A stretch of 64,000 bases of DNA from Agrococcus baldri (lineage in GTDB: Bacteria; Actinomycetota; Actinomycetes; Actinomycetales; Microbacteriaceae), in the NCBI GenBank assembly GCA_900114805.1, contig FOZN01000003.1, positions 496,001 through 560,000 on the forward strand. Reading direction: 5' to 3'. The translations under genes and the position numbers were made by a program. Shown piece after piece: positions 16,286-25,265 of this stretch. Under the pieces are notes generated by a model, which saw nothing but the letters and a program-made list of their open reading frames with translations, was not told the DNA's origin and ran no database searches. The first letter of the stretch is position 1, and every line of letters begins with the position of its first letter.

Positions 16286-17038
16286 ATGCGGATCGACATC
16301 GTCACGATCTTCCCCGAGTTCTTCGGGGTGCTCGACGTCTCGCTGCTCGGCAAGGCCCGGCGCGAGCGGCTGCTCGAGCTCGGCGTGCACGACCTGCGCG
16401 AGTGGACCCACGACCGCCACCGCACCGTCGACGACACCCCCTACGGCGGCGGCGCCGGCATGGTCATGAAGCCCGAGCCCTGGGGCGAGGCGCTCGATGC
16501 GCTGCTCGGCCAGGCGCCGGCAGCCGAGGGCGAGCGGGCGGATGCGCTGGTCGTCTTCCCGACGCCCGCGGGCGTGCCGTTCACCCAGGCGCTGGCGCGC
16601 GAGCTCGCGAGCGAGTCGCACATCGTCTTCGCCTGCGGCCGCTATGAGGGCATCGACGCCCGGGTCGCCGACGACGCAGCGACCCGCGCCCGCGTGCTCG
16701 AGGTGAGCCTGGGCGACTACGTGCTCAACGGCGGCGAGGTGGCTGCCATGGCCATGATCGAGGCCATCGGCCGGCTCGTGCCCGGCGTGGTCGGCAACCC
16801 TGAGAGCCTGGTCGAGGAGAGCCACGAGGCCGGCCTGCTCGAGCATCCCTCCTACACGAAGCCGCAGGTGTGGCGCGGGCGCGAGGTGCCGGAGGTGCTG
16901 CGCAGCGGCAACCACGCCGCGATCGCCGCCTGGCGGCATGAGCAGTCGCTCGAGCGCACCCGGCGCGTGCGGCCCGACCTGCTGCCGGCGGCGGCCGAGC
17001 CCGAGCCGGGCACCGGCCGCCAGCACGGTGTCTGCTAG
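16286..17038 (+). CDS. trmD: tRNA (guanine-N1)-methyltransferase TrmD
   Basis: SAM-dependent SPOUT enzyme that methylates G37 of tRNAs reading CNN codons and protects the reading frame. It opens [13 protein letters not shown], has [13 protein letters not shown], and the trefoil-knot SAM site with [11 protein letters not shown] and [14 protein letters not shown]. Length is 250 residues, with a short variable tail. The start lies 3 nt after rimM, within one operon. Confidence 0.97.
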   Translation: MRIDIVTIFPEFFGVLDVSLLGKARRERLLELGVHDLREWTHDRHRTVDDTPYGGGAGMVMKPEPWGEALDALLGQAPAAEGERADALVVFPTPAGVPFTQALARELASESHIVFACGRYEGIDARVADDAATRARVLEVSLGDYVLNGGEVAAMAMIEAIGRLVPGVVGNPESLVEESHEAGLLEHPSYTKPQVWRGREVPEVLRSGNHAAIAAWRHEQSLERTRRVRPDLLPAAAEPEPGTGRQHGVC

Positions 17039-17077
17039 CCCTGAGCGAACACCTCGGCGACACCGAGGCGCGCTCGC

Positions 17078-17083
17078 TAGCCT
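17078..17083 (+). promoter_or_regulatory. -10 hexamer TAGCCT, leaderless membrane-protein gene
   Basis: TAGCCT is followed by 6 nt and the ATG at 17090. Confidence 0.5.
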
Positions 17084-17089
17084 CGAGGC

Positions 17090-17710
17090 ATGACGACCAG
17101 CACAGGCACGCGGCCGCCGGCAGCCCGGCACTGGGCGCTGCGCGCATTCTTCTGGGCGATGATCGGCGCGATCATCGTGCTGCCCGCGTGGATCATGTTC
17201 GGCCGCGCGCTCACCGGCGCCCCACTGGGCGAGGCGCTGCTGCTGCAGGCGTTCCTCGGGCCGGGCCTCGCGCTCGTGATCGGCGCGGTCGTCGGCATCA
17301 CCGTCGCCCGCAAGGAGGTGCGGCGGCCCCGCGCCGTCACCTGGCGCGACCTGCGGCTGATCGGCCCGTGGCTGCTGGTCATCGCGCTCATGGGCTTCAC
17401 CGTCGTCGACACCGCCGGCGGCCGCACCGGCAGCGCCCTCACCGCCTGGTTCGGCGACGGCGCGCTCACCGCCTCGCAGTCGTTCACCGCCATCGGTGTG
17501 ATGGTCACGCTCATCGGCGGCGTGGTGCTGTTCTGGCTGCAGGTTGTCGAGCTCGGCCGCGAGACGCGCCGGCGCGTCGAGAAGGCCGTCGGCGACCTGC
17601 AGGCGCCGCTGCTGGAGCAGCGGGCACGTCATGCGGACGCCAGCTTCTCACCGCTCGACGGGCCGCAGTCGGGCCGGGTCATCAGCGTCGAGGACGACGA
17701 GCAGCGCTGA
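17090..17710 (+). CDS. Membrane protein of unknown function
   Basis: I do not recognise a family. The 206-residue product has four clear hydrophobic segments (about 18-38, 48-70, 94-110 and 132-152) and a hydrophilic, charged C-terminus (ETRRRVEKAVGDLQ onward) that probably lies in the cytoplasm. It sits between trmD and rplS but has its own leaderless promoter signature, so it is not simply part of the trmD operon. Confidence 0.7.
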   Translation: MTTSTGTRPPAARHWALRAFFWAMIGAIIVLPAWIMFGRALTGAPLGEALLLQAFLGPGLALVIGAVVGITVARKEVRRPRAVTWRDLRLIGPWLLVIALMGFTVVDTAGGRTGSALTAWFGDGALTASQSFTAIGVMVTLIGGVVLFWLQVVELGRETRRRVEKAVGDLQAPLLEQRARHADASFSPLDGPQSGRVISVEDDEQR

Positions 17711-17782
17711 GCCCGTCCATCCGGCACAGCCGCGCCGACGGATGCGTTGGTGCGAGGCCCCGAGGTATGGCAAGATGGATCG

Positions 17783-17903
17783 CTGGTGCCCCACGCGGTC
17801 CCGCCGGTGACGGCGGCCTCTGCCACGGGGGAGACGCAGGGCACCGCATCCCACTTTCTTCGAGAGCGACCGACCTGTGGCGGGCGCAGAGAGCGACACC
17901 GCA
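17783..17903 (+). promoter_or_regulatory. Structured 5' leader of rplS (candidate cis-regulatory RNA)
   Basis: A CAAGAT hexamer at 17771-17776 with TTGGTG 18 bp upstream puts transcription start near 17783. The leader then forms an outer helix GGTGCCC (17785-17791) with GGGCACC (17839-17845). Inside it is a perfect CCGCCG/CGGCGG hairpin with a GTGA loop (17801-17816). Autogenous control by L19 or another signal is inference only. Confidence 0.4.
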
Positions 17904-18251
17904 ATGCACATCCTCGACAAGGTCGACGCAGCCAGCCTGAAGACCGACATCCCCGACTTCCGCGCCGGCGACACCGTCAAGGTGCACGTCAACATCATCG
18001 AGGGCGCGCGCTCGCGCGTCCAGATCTTCCAGGGCGTCGTCATCGGCCGCTCGGGCCACGGCGTGCGCGAGACCTTCACGGTCCGCAAGGTCTCGTTCCA
18101 GGTCGGCGTCGAGCGCACCTTCCCGGTGCACTCGCCGGTCATCGACCAGATCGAGCTCGTCAGCCGCGGCGACGTCCGCCGCGCGAAGCTCTACTACCTC
18201 CGCGGTCTGCGCGGCAAGGCGGCCAAGATCCGCGAGAAGCGCGACAACTGA
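17904..18251 (+). CDS. rplS: 50S ribosomal protein bL19
   Basis: Large-subunit protein at the 30S-50S interface. The sequence [19 protein letters not shown], the segment [21 protein letters not shown] and the end [20 protein letters not shown] are diagnostic. Length from this ATG is 115 residues, typical of the family. An in-frame GTG at 17877 would add nine residues (MAGAESDTA) and cannot be excluded because neither start has a strong ribosome-binding site. A long structured leader precedes it and a strong terminator follows. Confidence 0.96.
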   Translation: MHILDKVDAASLKTDIPDFRAGDTVKVHVNIIEGARSRVQIFQGVVIGRSGHGVRETFTVRKVSFQVGVERTFPVHSPVIDQIELVSRGDVRRAKLYYLRGLRGKAAKIREKRDN

Positions 18252-18262
18252 GCATCACCCAC

Positions 18263-18290
18263 AACGGGGCCGGCACTCGCCGGCCCCGTT
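18263..18290 (+). terminator. Terminator after rplS
   Basis: A perfect 12-bp stem, AACGGGGCCGGC with GCCGGCCCCGTT, has a 4-nt loop and lies 11 nt after the stop codon. Confidence 0.8.
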
Positions 18291-18394
18291 CTGCGTCGCG
18301 CGCGTTCGTCGCCGAATCGTGATGCGGCACGACGTCGGCGATGCCGGTTCGGGCGGCTCGACGCACCTAGACTTGGCACGGCGAAAGGGCGGGG

Positions 18395-19171
18395 ATGACG
18401 GACACGGTCGAGACGGGTGAGGGCGGCCGGAGAGACGGCAGATCCCGCGGCCGCGGCGTGCTGCTGTTCCTGCGCGACATCGTCGTGATCTTCCTGATCG
18501 CACTGCTGATCTCGTTCCTGGTCAAGACCTTCCTCATCCGGCCGTTCTGGATCCCGTCCGAGTCGATGAACGAGACGCTGCAGGTCGACGACCGCATCAT
18601 CGTCAGCCTGCTGAGCCCCACGGTGATCCCGGTCGAGCACGGCGACGTGGTCGTCTTCGAGGATCCGGGCGGCTGGCTGCCCGAGCCGCAGCACGAGCCC
18701 GAGACCGGCCTTCTCGGCGCCGTGGACTGGTTCCTGACCTTCGTGGGCCTCGCGCCTGAGGACGACCACGGCTACCTCATCAAGCGCGTCATCGGCCTGC
18801 CCGGCGACACCGTCGAGTGCTGCAACGACTTCGGGCAGCTGCTCGTCAACGGCGTGCCCATCGACGAGCCGTACCTGCACCTCGACCAGGCGGGCCAGGC
18901 GGCCAGCTCGATGGCCTTCGAGGTGACGGTGCCAGCGGGCCACCTGTGGATGATGGGCGACAACCGCAACCACTCCGGCGACTCGCGCGCGCACATGGAC
19001 GCGCCAGGCGGCGGCTTCGTGCCGATGCAGTCGGTGGTCGGCCGCGCCATCCTCATCTCCTGGCCCGTCGAGCGCTGGACCTGGCTCGACAGCTACCAGC
19101 AGACCTTCGTCGGCGTCGAGTCGCAGGGCGCGGCGACCGAGGTGGTGCTCCCGCAGGCGGTGGCGCACTGA
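18395..19171 (+). CDS. lepB: Signal peptidase I
   Basis: Membrane-bound serine/lysine protease that removes signal peptides from secreted proteins. A cytoplasmic Arg-rich N-terminus is followed by one membrane segment (about 24-45). The catalytic dyad is Ser57 in IPSESMNETL and Lys130 in YLIKRVIGLPGD. MMGDNRNHSGDSR (box E) is also present. Length is 258 residues. A TAGACT hexamer (18368-18373) lies 21 nt before the ATG, with GGGCGGGG as ribosome-binding region. Its stop overlaps the rnhB start by one base. Confidence 0.95.
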   Translation: MTDTVETGEGGRRDGRSRGRGVLLFLRDIVVIFLIALLISFLVKTFLIRPFWIPSESMNETLQVDDRIIVSLLSPTVIPVEHGDVVVFEDPGGWLPEPQHEPETGLLGAVDWFLTFVGLAPEDDHGYLIKRVIGLPGDTVECCNDFGQLLVNGVPIDEPYLHLDQAGQAASSMAFEVTVPAGHLWMMGDNRNHSGDSRAHMDAPGGGFVPMQSVVGRAILISWPVERWTWLDSYQQTFVGVESQGAATEVVLPQAVAH

Positions 19172-19812
19172 TGCCGGCCACGCCGACGCTCGAGCACGAG
19201 CAGGCACTGTGGGCGGATGCGTCCCTCGTCATCGGCATGGATGAGGTCGGCCGGGGCGCACTGGCCGGTCCCGTCAGCGTCGGCGCCCTCGCGCTGGCCG
19301 CCGACTGCGGCGCATGGCCCGAGCACCTGCGCGACTCGAAGACGATGACGCCGCTGCGCCGCGCATCCACCGCCCCCCTCGTGCGCGAATGGGGCGTGAG
19401 CGCCGTCGGCCACGCCTCGAACGACGAGATCGACCGGCTCGGCATCCAGGTCGCGCTGGGCCTGGCCGGCAGGCGGGCGCTCGTCGCGCTGCACGCCATC
19501 GGCATCGACGTGCCCGCGGCGGCCATCCTGCTCGACGGCACCCACGACTGGCTGGCGCCGGCGCTGCGCGCACCCCTCCGCACGACCCTGCGTGCGAAGG
19601 CTGACCGCGACTGCGCCTCCGTCTCCGGCGCGGCGCTGGTGGCGAAGGTCGACAGGGACGAGCGGATGGTCGGGGCCGACACCGTGCACCCGGGCTACGG
19701 CTGGGCGTCCAACAAGGGCTACGGCTCGGCCGCCCACATGGCGGCGATCGTCGAGCTCGGCCCGAGCGCGCTGCACCGGCGCACGTGGCTGCGCGAGACC
19801 GTTCAGACGTAG
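19171..19812 (+). CDS. rnhB: Ribonuclease HII
   Basis: Endonuclease that cuts RNA in RNA-DNA hybrids and starts ribonucleotide excision. Catalytic acids are visible: Asp24-Glu25 in GMDEVGRGALAGPV, Asp122 in ILLDGTHDW and Asp145 in KADRDC. The C-terminal part has VHPGYGWASNKGYG. Length is 213 residues. The ATG overlaps the lepB stop (TGATG), so translation is coupled. The last 10 bp overlap the convergent vWA gene. Confidence 0.94.
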   Translation: MPATPTLEHEQALWADASLVIGMDEVGRGALAGPVSVGALALAADCGAWPEHLRDSKTMTPLRRASTAPLVREWGVSAVGHASNDEIDRLGIQVALGLAGRRALVALHAIGIDVPAAAILLDGTHDWLAPALRAPLRTTLRAKADRDCASVSGAALVAKVDRDERMVGADTVHPGYGWASNKGYGSAAHMAAIVELGPSALHRRTWLRETVQT

Positions 19813-21608
19813 CGGCGGGTGGCGCGCCGCCACAGCCAGACCAGCAGCACGATCACGCCGATCGCGATCAGGCCACCGACCGCGAAGGTGATGAGCACGC
19901 GCAGCGAGCCGTCATCGAGCGTTGCGGCGGGCGCCTCCTCGGCCACAGCCGGCGCGGTGTCCGGCGTGCCGCTGAAGTCGGGCGCCGCGGCCGCCTCGCC
20001 GATCACCTCGATGGTGACGATGATGGGCATCGGCGGCGTGCCCTCGGCGGCACCGAAGCCCATGGCGACGTAGTGCTCGCCCGCCATCACCGGGCGCTTG
20101 AGCATGCCGGGGTCGCCGTCCCAGCGCACCGGGGCGGTGGTGACCGCGACGGCGGAGCCGGGCTCGGGCAGCGGCTGCGCCCAGCGGGTGCCGTCGGCGT
20201 CGGTGGCCAGCAGGGCGCCGACGTCGGCGCCGACCGGATCGAGCACCTGCAGGATGCCCCATGCGTCGGCCGGCGCCGGCAGGTCGGGCGAGAGGTTGGC
20301 GTGGACGCGCACCTGCTGGCCCCAGTCCGCGGCGACGCGGAAGAACTGGAACTCGTTCGGCAGCATCTCGATCGTGTAGGAGCCCGGCTGCGTGAGCGGT
20401 GCGTCGTTGAGGCTCGCGCCGCCGACGAGGCTGCCGGTGGCGCCGTCTGCGGCGATGCCCAGCGTCCAGCCGCGCTCGGCGTCGGTGGGCGCCGGCAGCG
20501 TCGATGCGTTGCTCGGCCACGGCTCCTCGCGGATGCGCAGCTCGAAGGGCACCGGCGCGTCGGGCGGGGCGGCGGCCTCGAGGGAGAGCAGCAGCGTCTC
20601 GGCCGTCGCGCAGGCGTGGGACGGGCTGCCCTCGGCGGCACTGAGCCTGCCGGTGAAGATCGAGTACCGATCCTCGCCGAGCGCGGCGACGGTGGTCGCA
20701 TCGCACGCGGTGCCGTCGGCGGTGGTGAGGCTGCCGTCGATTGAGAGCGTGCCCTGGTGCGGGAGCCGGCCGGTGATGCCGACGTGCAGGATCGAGCCGG
20801 GCTGCTCGCGGTGCAGCAGGTAGTGCAGCGCCGGTCGGTCGCCGCCGAGCTCGTCGGCGTACTGGGTGCCGGCGACCAGCTCGGGCGCGTCGGCCGCCTC
20901 GACGGTGCCGCCGGCGCTCTCGCCCACCACGCCGAAGGGCCGGAAGGCGCGGGTCGAGAGGCGCTCGAGGGCGTGCTGCAGGCTGTCGGCCTCGGAGACG
21001 TCGAGGTAGTCGCCCCGGCCGCGGTCGGCGACGCACTGCAGCTGCTGCCTCGCCTGCGCATCGACGTCGAATCCGATGACGTCGATGCGCATGCCGATGT
21101 CCTGGGCGGTCAGCTCGGCCGCGATCTGGCAGGGGTCGGGCTCGCACGTGGCGATGCCGTCGGAGACCAGCAGGATGCCGCGGAAGCCCTGCTGCCCGAG
21201 ATCAGCGCCGGCCTGCTGCAGCGCGTAGCCGATGGGTGTGTCGCCGGCGGGCTCGTAGCGGCCCACCGCCGCACGCAGCTCGTCGCGGTTGTCCGTGCCG
21301 ATCGGCACCAGCAGCTGCGAGTCGGTGCAGGAGTCCGCGCCGGGGTTCGGGGTCGCGCCGAACACGCGCAGGCCGACGCGGTGCTGCGCGGGCAGGTTGG
21401 CCATCACCGCGTCGAGGGCGCCGCGCGCGGCGGCGATGCGAGTGGTGCCGTCGGGTGTGATCTCTGCCATCGAGCCCGAGGCATCGAGCACCACCATCAG
21501 GCCGCCGTCCTCGGGAGTGCCGGTCGCGCTCGCAGGAGACGCCGGGAGCGTGCCGGTGCCGAGCGCGATCGCTGCGGCGAGCGCCACGACGGCCAGGATC
21601 CTGCGCAA
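19803..21608 (-). CDS. Secreted/anchored von Willebrand factor A domain protein
   Basis: A 601-residue exported protein. It has an N-terminal signal peptide (cleavage probably near PASPASATG). A vWA domain with the metal site DASGS (42-46), a downstream GDTPIG threonine and LLVSDGIATC follows, then a long beta-rich extracytoplasmic region. A C-terminal membrane helix (about 572-594) is followed by the basic WRRATRRYV. The domain is probably displayed outside the cell and binds protein or surface ligands through Mg2+; the partner is unknown. The start is TTG with CGGAG just upstream, and a TAGATT hexamer (21645-21650, minus strand) fits as -10. Confidence 0.8.
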   Translation of the reverse strand: MRRILAVVALAAAIALGTGTLPASPASATGTPEDGGLMVVLDASGSMAEITPDGTTRIAAARGALDAVMANLPAQHRVGLRVFGATPNPGADSCTDSQLLVPIGTDNRDELRAAVGRYEPAGDTPIGYALQQAGADLGQQGFRGILLVSDGIATCEPDPCQIAAELTAQDIGMRIDVIGFDVDAQARQQLQCVADRGRGDYLDVSEADSLQHALERLSTRAFRPFGVVGESAGGTVEAADAPELVAGTQYADELGGDRPALHYLLHREQPGSILHVGITGRLPHQGTLSIDGSLTTADGTACDATTVAALGEDRYSIFTGRLSAAEGSPSHACATAETLLLSLEAAAPPDAPVPFELRIREEPWPSNASTLPAPTDAERGWTLGIAADGATGSLVGGASLNDAPLTQPGSYTIEMLPNEFQFFRVAADWGQQVRVHANLSPDLPAPADAWGILQVLDPVGADVGALLATDADGTRWAQPLPEPGSAVAVTTAPVRWDGDPGMLKRPVMAGEHYVAMGFGAAEGTPPMPIIVTIEVIGEAAAAPDFSGTPDTAPAVAEEAPAATLDDGSLRVLITFAVGGLIAIGVIVLLVWLWRRATRRYV

Positions 21609-21721
21609 CGGCGCTCCGTTCGGTCGGCAAATGTACCGGAACCGAATCTACGCGCTTTGCGCTACGAGCACGATCGCCAGGGGCATCTCTTGTCGCAATC
21701 TTCAGCCTGGTCACCCGGCCA

Positions 21722-21727
21722 TAGGAT
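21722..21727 (+). promoter_or_regulatory. -10 hexamer TAGGAT, leaderless DUF2469 gene
   Basis: TAGGAT is followed by 6 nt and the GTG at 21734. Confidence 0.55.
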
Positions 21728-21733
21728 GGCGGC

Positions 21734-22057
21734 GTGGAACCTGAGGACATCGAGGACTACGACCGCGAGGTCGAGCTGGCCCTCTTCAAGGAGTACCGAG
21801 ACGTCGTCGGCATGTTCAAGCACGTCGTCGAGACCGAGCGGCGCTTCTACCTCGCCAACGACGTGAAGGTCACCCGCCACGACGCCGGCACCGACTTCTA
21901 CTTCGAGCTCGAGCTGACGGACGTGTGGGTGTGGGACATCTACCGCTCCGACCGCTTCATCAAGTCGGCGCGCATCCTCACCTTCAAGGACGTCAACGTG
22001 GAGGAGCTCGCCTCGCGCGATCTGGAGCTGCCGAAGGACCTCGCGATCGAGGAGTGA
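21734..22057 (+). CDS. DUF2469 family protein
   Basis: A 107-residue acidic cytoplasmic protein conserved in Actinobacteria, nearly always between rnhB and yraN as here. Diagnostic stretches are ELALFKEYRDVVGMFKHVVETERRF and a C-terminal region with VWDIYRSDRFI and TFKDVNVEEL. It has no membrane segment or recognisable catalytic motif, and its function is not known to me. The start is GTG on a leaderless promoter signature. Confidence 0.9.
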   Translation: MEPEDIEDYDREVELALFKEYRDVVGMFKHVVETERRFYLANDVKVTRHDAGTDFYFELELTDVWVWDIYRSDRFIKSARILTFKDVNVEELASRDLELPKDLAIEE

Positions 22058-22138
22058 TCGAGGCGGCTGCGGCCGTCTTGTCCACAGGCGCGCGATCTGC
22101 GCGCACGCGTCACCGCGCGCATCCGCTTCTCTGCCCCC

Positions 22139-22492
22139 ATGCGAGCGAAGGATCAGCTGGGGCTTGACGGCGAGGCGGCCGCGACCGTGCACCTCGAGCG
22201 GGCGGGCATGCGCATCGTCGACCGCCGGTGGCGCTGCGCGCACGGCGAGCTCGACATCGTCGCCGTCGACGGGCAGACGTTCGTCTTCGTCGAGGTGAAG
22301 ACGCGCAGGGGGCTCGCCTACGGGCACCCCTTCGAGGCCATCACGCCGACCAAGGTGCGGCGGCTGCGCATGCTCGCGTGGCTGTGGCTCGAGGCGACCG
22401 GGCAGCGCGGACCGGTGCGGATGGACGCGGTGGGCATCATCGCGCCGCGCGAGGGCACATGGCGCGTGGAGCATCTGCGAGGCATCTCGTGA
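22139..22492 (+). CDS. YraN family protein (UPF0102, nuclease-fold)
   Basis: A 117-residue protein with the restriction-endonuclease-like core of the YraN family: GELDIVAVDGQTFVFVEVKTR supplies the Asp and the ExK active-site residues. Its role is unproven; neighbouring recombination and uptake genes suggest DNA metabolism. The stop overlaps the next start by 4 bp (GTGA), the first link in a coupled yraN-comM-dprA chain. Confidence 0.92.
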   Translation: MRAKDQLGLDGEAAATVHLERAGMRIVDRRWRCAHGELDIVAVDGQTFVFVEVKTRRGLAYGHPFEAITPTKVRRLRMLAWLWLEATGQRGPVRMDAVGIIAPREGTWRVEHLRGIS

Positions 22493-24018
22493 GCGGCTTC
22501 GGGCGCGCGGACTGCGTCGTGCTGCGCGGCATGCAGGGCGTCGGCGTGCAGATCGAGGTGCACGCCTCGGCTGGCCTGCCGGTCGTCCACATCGTGGGGC
22601 TGCCGGGGCCAGCCGTGCAGCAGGCGCGCCACCGCACCTGGAGCGCGATCGCGCGCATGGGGCTGACGGCGCCGAGCGGACGGGTGGTGATCAACCTGAC
22701 GCCGGCATCGCTGCCGAAGGCCGGCACGCACTTCGATCTCGCGATGGCGATCGCGGTGCTGCGCGCGGGCGGTGTGGTGCCGCCCGACGACGGCCAGACG
22801 GCGCTGCTGGGCGAGCTCGGGCTCGACGGCCGGCTGCGGCCGGTCGCGGGCACGCTGCCGCTCGCCCGCGCAGCCGCCGAGGCGGGCGCACGGCGCCTGG
22901 TCGTGCCGACCGCCTCGGTCGACGAGGCCTCGCTCGTCGAGGGGCTGCGGGTGCTGGGCGCCGCCAGCCTCGCCCATGCCGCCGCGCTGCTCGGGGCCGA
23001 GCTCGACCCCGAGCCCGTCGAGCCCGTGCCCGGCCCGCCCGCACCGGAGCGCGCGCGGTCCGAGCTCGACCTGGCCGACGTGGTCGGCAACCGCGAGGCG
23101 GTCGACGCGCTGGAGATCGCCGCGGCCGGCGCCCATCACCTGCTGATGGTCGGGCCGCCCGGCGCGGGCAAGACGATGCTCGCGATGCGCCTGCCGGGCA
23201 TCCTGCCGCCCCTGACGCAGCAGCAGGCGCTCGATGTCGCCTCCGTGCGCTCGCTCTCGGGGCAGGCGCCCTCGTCCGGCCTCGACCTGCTGCCGCCGTT
23301 CGAGCATCCGCACCACTCGGCGACGGCGGTCGCGCTGGTCGGTGGCGGCTCCGGCACCATCCGGCCGGGCGCCGCAGCCCGCGCCACCCACGGCATCCTG
23401 TTCCTCGACGAGGCGCCGGAGTTCCCCCGGGCGGTCCTCGACATGCTGCGGCAGCCGCTCGAGTCCGGCACCATCACGCTCGACCGCGCCGCCGTCAGCG
23501 CGACCTTCCCCGCGCAGTTCCAGCTGCTGCTGGCAGCCAACCCGTGCCCGTGCGGGCTGCTGGGCACCGGCGACTGCACCTGCGCCCCGATGGCGCGCCG
23601 CCGCTACTTCGGCAGGCTCTCGGGGCCGCTGCTCGACCGCATCGATCTGCGGGTGCGCGTCGACCGGGTCACGCTCGGCGCCGACGGGACCGGCCTCGAC
23701 GGCGCACCGAGACGCACGACGGCGGATGCGTCGGGTCGCGTCGCCGAGGCGCGCGCCCGTGCCGCTCGGCGGCTGCACGGGACGGGCTGGAGCGCGATGG
23801 GCCAGGTGCCGGGTCCGTGGCTGCGACGCCACCTGCCGCTCGCGCCCGCGGTGCTCGCACCCCTCGAGCAGGCGCTCGAGCGAGGAGCCATCACCATGCG
23901 CGGCCTCGACCGATCGGTCCGGGTCGCGTGGACGATCGCCGATCTCGACGGCGCAGATGCGCCGAGCTCGACCCACGTCGGGGGAGCGCTCGCGCTCAGG
24001 AAGGGAATACCCGCATGA
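22489..24018 (+). CDS. YifB/ComM family Mg-chelatase-like AAA+ ATPase
   Basis: AAA+ protein related to ComM, a branch-migration helicase used in natural transformation. The N-terminal ChlI/Lon-like domain includes HIVGLPGPAVQQARHR. The ATPase domain has Walker A GPPGAGKT and FLDEAPEF as Walker B. A cysteine-rich NPCPCGLLG segment and the C-terminal domain DRIDLRVRVDRV follow. The GTG start, which overlaps the yraN stop, gives 509 residues, normal for the family. The end overlaps dprA by ATGA. Confidence 0.93.
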   Translation: MSGFGRADCVVLRGMQGVGVQIEVHASAGLPVVHIVGLPGPAVQQARHRTWSAIARMGLTAPSGRVVINLTPASLPKAGTHFDLAMAIAVLRAGGVVPPDDGQTALLGELGLDGRLRPVAGTLPLARAAAEAGARRLVVPTASVDEASLVEGLRVLGAASLAHAAALLGAELDPEPVEPVPGPPAPERARSELDLADVVGNREAVDALEIAAAGAHHLLMVGPPGAGKTMLAMRLPGILPPLTQQQALDVASVRSLSGQAPSSGLDLLPPFEHPHHSATAVALVGGGSGTIRPGAAARATHGILFLDEAPEFPRAVLDMLRQPLESGTITLDRAAVSATFPAQFQLLLAANPCPCGLLGTGDCTCAPMARRRYFGRLSGPLLDRIDLRVRVDRVTLGADGTGLDGAPRRTTADASGRVAEARARAARRLHGTGWSAMGQVPGPWLRRHLPLAPAVLAPLEQALERGAITMRGLDRSVRVAWTIADLDGADAPSSTHVGGALALRKGIPA

Positions 24019-25217
24019 AGGCCTTCAGGATCGACCTCGATCGGCTTCGCCAGGCCGTGACTGCCACGCTGCCCGCTGATGCGGCGCCGCCGGACGATGA
24101 TGCCGCCATCGCGCGATTCGCGGCAGGTGCCTGGACGGTGCTGCCGGAGCCGGGCGACGGCGTCGCCGGGATGGTGCGGCAGCGGCTCGGCGATGTGCGC
24201 GCGCTGCAGCTGCTGGTCGAGGGCGAGAGCCTCAGCGGCTGGGCGCGCGAGCTCGGCGATCCCGGTGCGGTCAGCGGCATGCAGGCGGCGCTGGCGCGCT
24301 GGCAGCCGCGGTTGGGTGCGGAGCGCATCCTCGGCGCCTTCGCGCAGGGCGCCGCGCACGACCAGCGGCTGCTCACCCCGGCCGACGCGCAATGGCCGTC
24401 AGGGATCGACGATCTCGGGCCGCACGCTCCCGCGGCGCTGTGGCTGCGCGGAGATCCCGCGGCGCTCGACGCATGCAGCCGCTCCGTCGCGCTCGTCGGC
24501 GCCCGTGCCTCCTCGGGCTACGGCGAGCTCGTGACCGGCCAGCTCGCCGCCGGTCTCGTCAGCCGGCGGTTCGCGGTCGTCTCCGGCGGCGCGTACGGCA
24601 TCGACGGCACGGCCCATCGGTCGGCGCTGGCCAGCGGCGGCACGACCGTCGCCGTGCTCGCCGGCGGACTCGACCGCTTCTACCCGGCGAGCAACGACGA
24701 GCTGCTGCGCCGCATCGCCGCCACCGGATGCGTCATCGCCGAGGCGCCCAGCGGAGTGCCTCCCACGCGCTGGCGCTTCCTGGCGCGCAACCGGCTGATC
24801 GCGGCGCTCGCGAGCGCGACCGTCGTGGTCGAGGCGGGGCAGCGCTCGGGATCGATCAACACCGCCGGTCATGCCGCAGCGCTCGGCAGGCCGCTGGGCG
24901 CCGTGCCCGGGCCCATCACCTCCGGCTCGAGCACCGGCTGCCACCGGCTGCTGCGCGAGTACGGCGCCACGCTCATCGAGCGGCCGGAGCACATCGTCGA
25001 GCTGCTCGATGGCCCCGAGGAGGAGGCGGCGCAGCTCGACGCGCTGACCAGCGACGAGGTGCGCGTGCTCGACGCGCTGAGCCGACGCGCTGCTCGGAGC
25101 GTCGACGACCTGGCCGTGCGCACCGGCATGGCACCGCGAGAGGTCACCGCCTCGCTGGCGCTGCTCGAGCTTGGCGGCCGCATCACCGAGCGCGCGAGCG
25201 GCTGGGTGCGCGCCTGA
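24015..25217 (+). CDS. dprA: DNA-processing protein DprA
   Basis: Rossmann-fold protein that loads RecA on incoming single-stranded DNA during transformation. The central domain has VALVGARASSGYGE, VVSGGAYGIDGTAHRSAL, VAVLAGGLDRFYPASN and FLARNRLIAALA. The C-terminal ~65 residues form a winged-helix domain (LDALTSDEVRVLDAL onward). The N-terminal ~125 residues are variable. Length is 400 residues. It starts within the comM stop (ATGA). Confidence 0.95.
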   Translation: MKAFRIDLDRLRQAVTATLPADAAPPDDDAAIARFAAGAWTVLPEPGDGVAGMVRQRLGDVRALQLLVEGESLSGWARELGDPGAVSGMQAALARWQPRLGAERILGAFAQGAAHDQRLLTPADAQWPSGIDDLGPHAPAALWLRGDPAALDACSRSVALVGARASSGYGELVTGQLAAGLVSRRFAVVSGGAYGIDGTAHRSALASGGTTVAVLAGGLDRFYPASNDELLRRIAATGCVIAEAPSGVPPTRWRFLARNRLIAALASATVVVEAGQRSGSINTAGHAAALGRPLGAVPGPITSGSSTGCHRLLREYGATLIERPEHIVELLDGPEEEAAQLDALTSDEVRVLDALSRRAARSVDDLAVRTGMAPREVTASLALLELGGRITERASGWVRA

Positions 25218-25253
25218 GTGCGCGCGCTGCCCGCCGGGCTCCGCATGCGGCGT

Positions 25254-25259
25254 TAGCCT
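25254..25259 (+). promoter_or_regulatory. -10 hexamer TAGCCT, leaderless phosphoesterase gene
   Basis: TAGCCT is followed by 6 nt and the GTG at 25266; the GTG at 25260 directly abuts the hexamer and is therefore unlikely to be the start. Confidence 0.55.
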
Positions 25260-25265
25260 GTGCCC

